Source: Chamaea fasciata (taxonomy: Eukaryota > Chordata > Aves > Passeriformes > Sylviidae). Taken from it: a stretch of 64,000 nt of DNA. The stretch is from the NCBI GenBank assembly GCA_029207755.1, contig JARCOQ010000016.1, forward strand, positions 15,149,307-15,213,306. The letters run 5' to 3'. The notes under the pieces are model-generated. The model was given only the letters and a program-made list of their open reading frames with translations. It was not told the origin of the DNA and made no database searches. The stretch's first letter is position 1. Each line of letters opens with the position of its first letter. Positions 56,291 through 64,000 of this stretch are shown here, in pieces. The position numbers were made by a program, and so were the translations under genes.

Positions 56291-59200
56291 CCGTATTTTC
56301 TTCCCCTGCTTCCTTGGGGCACCAAGGAGGGGACAGCTTTCATTCAGTGCCCTGGTGTTGGCTGGCACATGCCCCATGCAGGACTGGGACATTCCGTCAG
56401 ACCTGTGCCACCAGCTGTACCTTCTCTGCCCAGGAGCTGAGCCTTCTCCTGCTGCCTTACCCACAGCTGCTGTGTCTGTCTGTGGAGAGGGACAAACATG
56501 GAAACACTTGGTACCTCTGGAATGTGGAAAGACTTTTGCTCTGCAGCAGCTTTAGGCTGCAGCCCATGGCACAGAATGATCAGTGGCACTGCTGCTGTCC
56601 TGCCCAGCACCGCCCCTGTGCCACGTGCAGTGACTGGCATTGAGCACTTTACACAAACACTAGCAAATCTCCAGCAAAGCTTCACCCAGTGACCTGTTTT
56701 CCCTGGGTTAGGTTTTTCTACAGTAAATGTGTCTTCTGGGCACACTGGTGTGGGGACTGCAGCCCTGGGTTCCTCAGGGACTGCTGTTGGTGGCAGTGTG
56801 GTGGGTAGGGCACAGCAGCTGACAGGACCCTGTGTCTGGTGCAGCACTTTAGTCTCCAGGGCATGTGTGCTCCTTCCTCCCCTGTCCTGTGCAGGTCAGC
56901 AGTGATGTCCTTCAGGGTGTCCTTGGGGAGGACGTGTGCTGGGCTTGCCCAGGGCTATCTATGAGCATATGTGTGACTTGATGAGGTTCAGGAGCTTTAA
57001 ACAACAGCAGGAGCTGCTCTCCTTGGTAGGAAACTCAGTATTGTGCTGCAGGGAAGGGACACTGAGCTGTTGGAGCAGCCCTAACCTGGCCTTTCTGTCC
57101 TGGCAGGATGCTTCCCTCTGGCACATGGACTCGGGAGGGTTAATGGCACGTGCTCCAGCCAGGAGCATCCTCTAGGCTCCAGCTGTCAAAACACTAAGTG
57201 AAGTGTGTGTTATCTGTACAGGGCAACAAACAGTGCTACAGCCTGACTCACCCAGCCTGGAGGCCTCCAGGGTGCAGTATAACTTGTAGGGGCTTCCCTG
57301 GTAGTTCCAGCCTGTCTGCCTGCTCCTGGAGTCAACCAGATGTGTTGCTGGCTCAGCTGAGGTGGCAATAGCTCTAGAGCTTGGGGTGGGAGCAGGTTGG
57401 GATCCTGGGTGGTCATGTGGCTCAGTCTGCCCCGGCACAGCGTTGTTCTGCTCTGTTCCTGGCCCTTCCATATAACCCACCAAATCCTCCTGTCTCCACT
57501 AGGCTGGGGAAACCAAACAAAGCACCCATTTCAAAAGGGCACAGTGATGCCAAACTGAATCTGAGGCCAAGTGTGGATTCCTGTGTTTGATGGGGCGTTG
57601 GGACTGTGGTGGGCTTCTGGTGTGCTGCGGAGCTCCTGTGTCCTCCTGAAGCCCGGTGTTTGCTGCTGGGATCCTGGAGGGTGATCTGTGACTGGCAGCT
57701 GCCTGGGATAGCTGCTGATGGGGCAGGAGGTGCGTGGAAGGGGTTTGTGCTGAGGGAACCCCTGTCACTGCCTACACAGGATGCTCTGCCAGGGGATACA
57801 GGCCAGGGTCCACTCTGCACACCCAGAGCTGTGTCACCTGTACACTGGCTCTGAATGTTGGCCGAGGACTGTCCTAAAAGCCGCCAGTGCCAGGAAATGA
57901 AAATGCCAAGTAGGCTGTGCATGATGAAGCATTCCCAGCCAAACCACAGGAAGGTCAGTGTGTTTTATCCCATTGAGCCTCTAGGGAACTGTGGCTAATT
58001 GTCCCCTCTAAAGTTCAGGCACGTGAGAAAGAGGAATGACCTTTATAGGTCAGGAGCACACACACACAAACAGATCCATTGCTGTTGGTGGGATTCAGCC
58101 TGTGCACAGGATCCCGTCCTCTCCCATCTCCCTTGCAAGAAAGAGCTCCACTCAGTTGCTGGCTGAGTTGCTGGCTCAAGGACTTACTTCAGTGGCAGGG
58201 CTTGAGAGCTGAAGTGAAACCCCCAGCCCTAGGGTGGTTTCTGGAATGAGGAATGAGCCTGGCCTGGCTCTTTCTGCAGGGGTGCCCAGGGGTTGAAATG
58301 CCAAAGTCTCCTTGGCTGTTTTTCTGAAATTCCTCCCTGGTTTTGGCAGTACAGGGCAGAGGGCTGGCCCAAGGTATGGGGGGTTTCCCTGATGTCAAAG
58401 GAAAGCTGTTGTGTTGAAGTTCACTACAGAGGCTTTGCTTTAGATTTTTTGAATCACCCAGTTGTGCAGAGCAGAGCCAGGATTCCCTGGAAGCTGCTGG
58501 GCACTCTGACCTTCCCTTGGCTTCTCAGGGGAGGGGGCAATGCGGGCCTCAGTGGGGGAAGCCCATGGCTCTTTGTACAGCCAGGGATGTCGATCCATGA
58601 CTTGACAGCCTTTTCCCTCCAGATCTAGTGTGCAGAGCTGGCAAGTTCCTGGAGGTGCAGGGGATAATTGAGCTCACCTCCGACCTCAGCAGGTAGAAAT
58701 AGTGTTTAACCAGTGTCAGAATGGAAAGGCAGTGGGGGATGTTTGGGATGGAGGTGTCCCTTCTCCTGTCCTTGGTGGCTGCAGTGTGGAAGTCATGTGA
58801 GCAGCCACCAGCCTGCAGATGCCCTGTCCCTTTTGTGCCATTCTCTGGCAGCTGTATTTATTGAGCCTGACAGTTCAGGTGCTGTGAAGATGGACGGATT
58901 TCTATTAGCTGTACCCTGCGTGTGCCCCGCTGCAAAGCGAGCCCAGGCATTGGCATTGCAGGGTCTGAAGGCTGGAACACAGCAGCTGGAAGTGCAGAGT
59001 GATTGGTTCAATGGAGATGTGAGAGATGGAGCAAACAGCTTTGGTGTCGTTCCTGATCCATTTCCCCTCCCCTCTCTTTCATTCTCTCTTTCTAGTCCCC
59101 CACCACTCTTCCAATTCTATTTTAACTGCACTACAAATTGCAGCATAAATCTTTAGCTGAGCAGCAATTTGGCTTGGCAGCCACCCGTAAATCTCCTCTT

Positions 59201-59377
59201 GCAGCCTCCCCATGTGAGGGAAGTGGCAGTGAGAGTAAGGGGATGTGGATGAGTCCTGAGTTTACAGTCCCATCAGGTTTTCCTGGCTCTTTTCAGCTGT
59301 TAGCCCATAACCTTGGTCCCACATCTCTCTAGCCCTGGGAAACAGGAAAATTCTTCTCCCATCCCAGCCTTCAGTTC

Positions 59378-60039
59378 TGTCTTGGTTTGGAAAGACAGAT
59401 ATCTGCCAGGGAAAGCTGGAGTATCCCTTGGAATGGAGAATGTAAACCACCCCCCCATCTTTTTCCAATGATAAATTTGCAATTGGAGGCTTTTAGGCAA
59501 AGATTTGGGGATAGAAATAGCAGTTCTTTACTAGTATGTATAACAAAGCAAACAAAAACAACAGCTACAGCATTAGTAACAAAACACTACCAAGAACCTT
59601 GAGAGCTTTGATTCACAAAAACCCAGGGCAGTTTAGTCTCGGTACCCCTGCAGGATCCTCAGAGCACCAGTCTGGAACCAGTGGAAAAGTCCCGAGGATG
59701 TCCCGGCAGGGCAGGGGATGGATGCAAGGTCCAGCTCAGCTCCAGCAGGGCAGGCGGAGAAACTCAGAAATATCAAGGCTGGGGAGCAGATGATGGTAGA
59801 TTTCCCAGGGCCGGACTTGTTGGTGACAGTGAACTCCTCTCGCAGCAAGCAGCAACCCAGCCGTCCTCTCTCCCCGAAAAGCTTCGTCCTTTACCTGCCC
59901 CCAAAACTCGAGTTATCTCCCCCTCCGAGCTTGTTTTGGTTTGGTTAAGTACTTTTAAGTATCCAACACTTAGTCTCCTTGGTAACTTATGGGGAAAAAA
60001 TTCTTTAGAGTAAAAAAGGAACAAACCTAACCCCCAACA
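59378..60039 (+). mobile_element. Second solo LTR of the same family, about 662 bp
   Basis: It begins TGTCTTGGTTTGG and shares with the copy at 51670 the stretches cccttggaatg, tttgcaatt, aggcaaagatttggg-like and cagttctttacta. The right end is placed at ccaaca (60039), which gives an imperfect 5-bp duplication, agttc on the left and aattc on the right. It lacks internal viral genes. The two copies point the same way, but the 7 kb between them is not proviral. Confidence 0.75.
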
Positions 60040-60509
60040 AATTCAAACATCAGGTGCATTGGGAAGTGCTGTGAAACGGCCTCAAACATGGAATAGGAGG
60101 GGTACCAGCATAAGTTCCAAATGCTGTTGTTCAGGTGTGTGATCCTAAAGTTGTTCCCTGTTCTTGAAGACAGTGCAAGGTGGTCTTCATCTGAGCAATG
60201 GACTTGTCCCTCCAAACTACCCTGCACACGCAGGTGCTTTTGTTACCTGATGCGGAATGTGTGCATCCTCTGTGCATTGTGGTGCGGGGAGTGATGGGAA
60301 ATAGCTCGGAGTGGTGTGTGAAAGGCAAAACTTTGGCCGTTTAGTCCATGCAAGGGATCTGCGTGCACAGTCTCACACTGGGAGCTGTTTGTCCCAGCAA
60401 ATGATTTCCAGCTGCCGGTTCTGTGTCCTTGGGTGTGTTCTGCCTGTGTTTGTGCCCTTAGATCCCTAGGAGGGATCCTAGCATCATTGTTCTCTGGGAA
60501 GATGGTGAG

Positions 60510-60664
60510 CCCCTGGCACAGGTTGCCCAGAGAAGCTGTCCCATCCCTGGAAGTGTCTAAGACCAGGTTGGATGAGGCTTGGAGCAACCTGGGATAGTGG
60601 AAGGTGTCCCATGCAATGCGATGGACTTTAAGGTCCCTTCCAACCCATTCTGTGGTTCTGTGAA
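60510..60664 (+). mobile_element. CR1 3' end
   Basis: cacaggttgcccagagaagc, ggagcaacctgggatagtgg and ggtcccttccaacccattct plus tggttctgtga. Confidence 0.8.
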
Positions 60665-63600
60665 TACGAGGCCAGTATAAAGTACAGACCATGCCTTCGT
60701 CTTGGCTTCTTCTTGGCTGGATGTGAAGCTTCAAAGGCATTTTCCATGCTGGATTCTTCAAACACTGGGCAAGTGTTGAAAGACACAAGGAGAACTCTGC
60801 CTGTCGTCAACACCACTTGCTTTTTGTGTGATGTACCGGTGAGAAAACCGAGGTGCAAAGGGAAAAGGCACCTGCTGCAGAAGTGTGTTAGAAAACAGAG
60901 AGATTCCGGGGCTTTGGAGCAGGGTTTCTTGTTTTGTAGAGAAGCACAAGTGCCTGCAGTGCTGGCTCCAGATGGCCACCTCACCCCTCTCTGTTCTCTG
61001 GGGAGCGCAGGCTCTTTGAGGCAGACCACAGACCCTCACTTAAAAGGAAATTCCTTAATTGGCTTAAAGGCAGAGAAACGAAAACAAGTAGAGGTTCCTC
61101 TTCATCCAGCCAGCTTTCCTCAGGGGTTGCTTTTGAAGTGACTGTTCAAATATACCTCAGGTGTGGAGAGCTAAACGGATGGAAGCAAGTGTCCTTTGGT
61201 CCCATGAGTCCACCCTCCTTGCTGAAGCTGTCCCACCTCCTCAGATGAGAGAGAAGCTTAATGAGTTCAGCTTCATGCTCCTTTCCTTGCCTCCTCCCCT
61301 TCCTGCTGAGAGCAGGTAAGGCTGTATTGTGACACAGCTGTGGATATCAACCCCATGAGTACTTCCCTTCCTTCCCACATCCTGCATCCTGCATCCCTGT
61401 GCTTCCTTCAAAGGGCAGCCTGTGCTACTCTTGAGCCCATTTCAGATGGAACCTGGAGGGAGTTGATCAAAACTTATTCCAAGGATCTCCATGCCCAGAT
61501 CTGTGAGCTCCTCCTGTGGTATCCTGGCAGCTGGGGTGAGGGACACATCAGCAGGCTTGCCTTGGGATCCTTTTCTCTCCCAAGAGAAGCTGGGCTCCTG
61601 TGTTGTGGGATCTTTATTCAGCTGTGCTAACCCAACTCATGCACAGAGCTTTTGTTAGTGGTATTGGGCTGATGGAAGCCCTCCATAAGCTCCTGGTTAG
61701 ATCCTGGCACTGGTCTTGTCCTGAAGATTTGGCCTTCGTCCTGTTCAGGGGGTGGCAGCTGTCCTAGAAGGGGTACATCCTGAGTATCTCCTGGGCTGGT
61801 ATAAACCTCCTCACTAGCACTGAAGGAGCTGGTGTGATGTAGGTGAGCTGGAAACTCATTCACAGCCCTCAGGTGATGTTTGCAGGCAGGGCTGGCTCTG
61901 CCCCTCTGGGGCCAGGCACTGATGTCTGGCTGCTTAGATGTCCTGGTAGCCCTCAGGATCAGATTCCCCTCACATACATACACACACCTTTTCATAGCTG
62001 TAATAAACCATATGCCCCTGTTACTTAAATAGAAGAAATTTAAAATTGGAAAAGCCTCCAGGAGCATCTGGAAGTTCAGCACCTGTGGAAAATCAGCGGC
62101 TGAAGGAGCTGTATATGAAGTGAGGGCAGAGAGAAGAGCCCATAAAGGGCTCAGTGGAAAAAGAGGAGTGTTTGGAAGTCTTTCATCTTCCCATTGCAGT
62201 GTTCAGATGCGACTCCAGCTGCTTTCTATTCTGGGATGCAGGGAAATGTGTGCCCACACGTGGCTATTGCAGCTCGGAAAGAGCAGCTCCGGGTTGACCC
62301 GAGGGTTGGGAAATCATTCTGCTGTACAGTAAGAGGAATTCAGAGGATGATGAAGATGCATTGCCGGGACTTGAGAGATTCACATTTCATTTCTGAATTT
62401 GTCTTAGACTTAGTGGTCTGTCTGTGCTTTGTCTGCTGTCTAGTCCCCATGGAAGGAGAATCCAAGGCTCTCTGAAACACCAGTTTGCTGCAGGCACAGA
62501 GGTATGCACAGAGAAATCTGTCCAGCTGTGGAGCTGTATTCTTTTCAGGTGCTGGTGGTGTTCCTTAGGTTGCAGGGGGAAAATCAGTCCCCACCAGATA
62601 CCTTGTGGAAAAAGGGAATGTGGCAGCCAGGCAGGTGTTGCAAGCTAAGGAGGACACAGCCATCTCTCTGTATTCACTGGAGATCAAATGGGCACTGGAA
62701 TTCCTTTGCTTCAGGAGGGGCTTCTCCCTGTTCTCTCCTGGCTATTTCAGGCAACTGGCATCCCAGATTCTCCTTGTTTCTGGTTCCTTAAAAGTTAAGA
62801 ATTTTATTTCCTGTCCTTCTGAACTGTGAACTCTCCACAGTCAACAAGAAATGCACTTATGAGCTCAGGACGAAGATATGAACATCCCACTTGTGCTGCA
62901 TTGCTGGATGCTCCCTAACCCTGTGTCCCATCCCAGGCACTTCTGCCCAAACCTTCAACCCCTTTTTGAGGCTGAAGAGCCAAGGCATGACCCTTCTGGA
63001 GCAGGGGCAGGACACTGAGAGGTGGCAGTTAGCAGCCCCGCGAGTGGGGGACGAGCAGTGGTGGCTGGCTTGCTCACACGGTGCTCACCAGCATCCCAGG
63101 CAGGCAGAGATCTCTTGCAGCCTGGTTCTCCTGATGGTTTTCCCCCCAGGAGTGATGCATATCCCACTTGACTGCCAGGCCCTCCCCTCTCCTGGTGTGG
63201 TTCACCAGCTTTGACAGGAAGGGACAACCCCGCTGCAGGCTTTCACCATTTGTCACAATAAATTGCTTCTTTCTCCTGCTGCGTGGGGGAGATGCTGGTT
63301 TGTTTGCCCTGAGTCTGAACAGCACCTGAGGCAGCTTCTCCCACTCCTTGCTCTTCCTCCCCCCGAGCCTTCAAGGAGAGCAGAGCCTGCTGCAGCTGGC
63401 GAGAGGCTCCCCAAAGCTTGCCCGGTGCAGCAATGAGTTTTGTGTGCTCTTGCATTCAGCTGCTTGACCTGACATGACCTGGGAAGAGGAACAGAGCTGG
63501 AGAGGCTCCCGGAGCAGGAAAGGTGGGAGCCGTCTGTGAGGCTGGTGGGGTTTGCTGCTGGCTGTGGTGGTCCCCCTCTAGCCCGGGTCAGTACAGGGGG

Positions 63601-64000
63601 AGGGCCTGGCTCGGGCACAGCAGCTGCCCCAGGCCTTGGTGTGTCTAATCCAGCACCTGGCAGGGAGTGTGAGCGCACCTGGAAGTTGTGCGTGGAGCCA
63701 AGGACTCAGTGGAGAGCGTGTGTGTGTGTGCGCGTGTACAAACTGCAGTACCCAGCTCAACTGGGACTCTGTGCATCTTTGGATGGGTTTCCTCATGTAG
63801 GAGAGGGGACTTTCAGATTTGCCCTCTGCCTTCTGACCTTGGTCAGAAGGAGCTGGTGACGTGCCCAGGCATGTTGAGAGCTAGCAGGGTGTGCTGTTGG
63901 TGGCAGTGGGGGAACCTCCATCCTTGCCTGTCCCTCGCTGCTGGATGACGTTTGTAGCATAGCTGCAGTGGCTTCATTACTGTGCCCTGATAAGGCACAC

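Larger units (their letters stand above)
48033..64000 (+). other. Putative intron 2 of the unrecognised gene, running off the window
   Basis: It starts with the donor gtaagg. It holds two solo LTRs, several CR1 fragments and simple repeats. No further coding exon was found. Confidence 0.4.

Noticed and set aside
51670..60039. A full provirus bounded by the two LTRs
   Set aside because: The left LTR has its own exact target duplication, and the inner DNA has CR1 and no retroviral genes.

Overview
The window is vertebrate nuclear DNA and looks avian, most likely from a songbird. It holds intron-containing orthologues of human genes, CpG-island promoters, many CR1 LINE fragments (typical of birds) and two copies of an LTR of the kind seen in passerine genomes. 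No bacterial, plasmid, phage or CRISPR features are visible. Three genes can be rebuilt exon by exon and a fourth is partly visible.

Region 1 (1-5.0 kb) is intergenic and repeat-bearing. It includes a 106-bp near-perfect inverted repeat made of two CR1 copies. Region 2 (5.1-14.2 kb, + strand) is ALG1, the first cytosolic mannosyltransferase of N-glycan precursor synthesis; 13 coding exons join in frame to 466 codons plus stop. Region 3 (16.4-21.4 kb, - strand) is EEF2KMT (FAM86), the methyltransferase of elongation factor 2; 8 coding exons give 340 codons plus stop. ALG1 and EEF2KMT are convergent, as in human 16p13.3.

Region 4 (21.4-23.2 kb) separates the head-to-head genes EEF2KMT and NDUFB6. 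It contains a 20-unit minisatellite with higher-order structure and an AT-rich, probably LTR-derived block. Region 5 (23.26-25.88 kb, + strand) is NDUFB6, a complex I accessory subunit; 4 coding exons give 128 codons plus stop. Human NDUFB6 is on chromosome 9, so its position here is a synteny question.

Region 6 (26-30.9 kb) is intergenic with CR1 fragments. Region 7 starts with a large CpG island (about 30.9-32.5 kb) carrying two ZNF143-type motifs and a candidate non-coding first exon. A coding exon at 47.86-48.03 kb (first codons MGSSASSLA) has a good Kozak context and clean splice sites. I could not identify this gene. The rest of the window to 64 kb is best explained as its second intron, with CR1 fragments and two solo LTRs. 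The four genes have no evident shared pathway.
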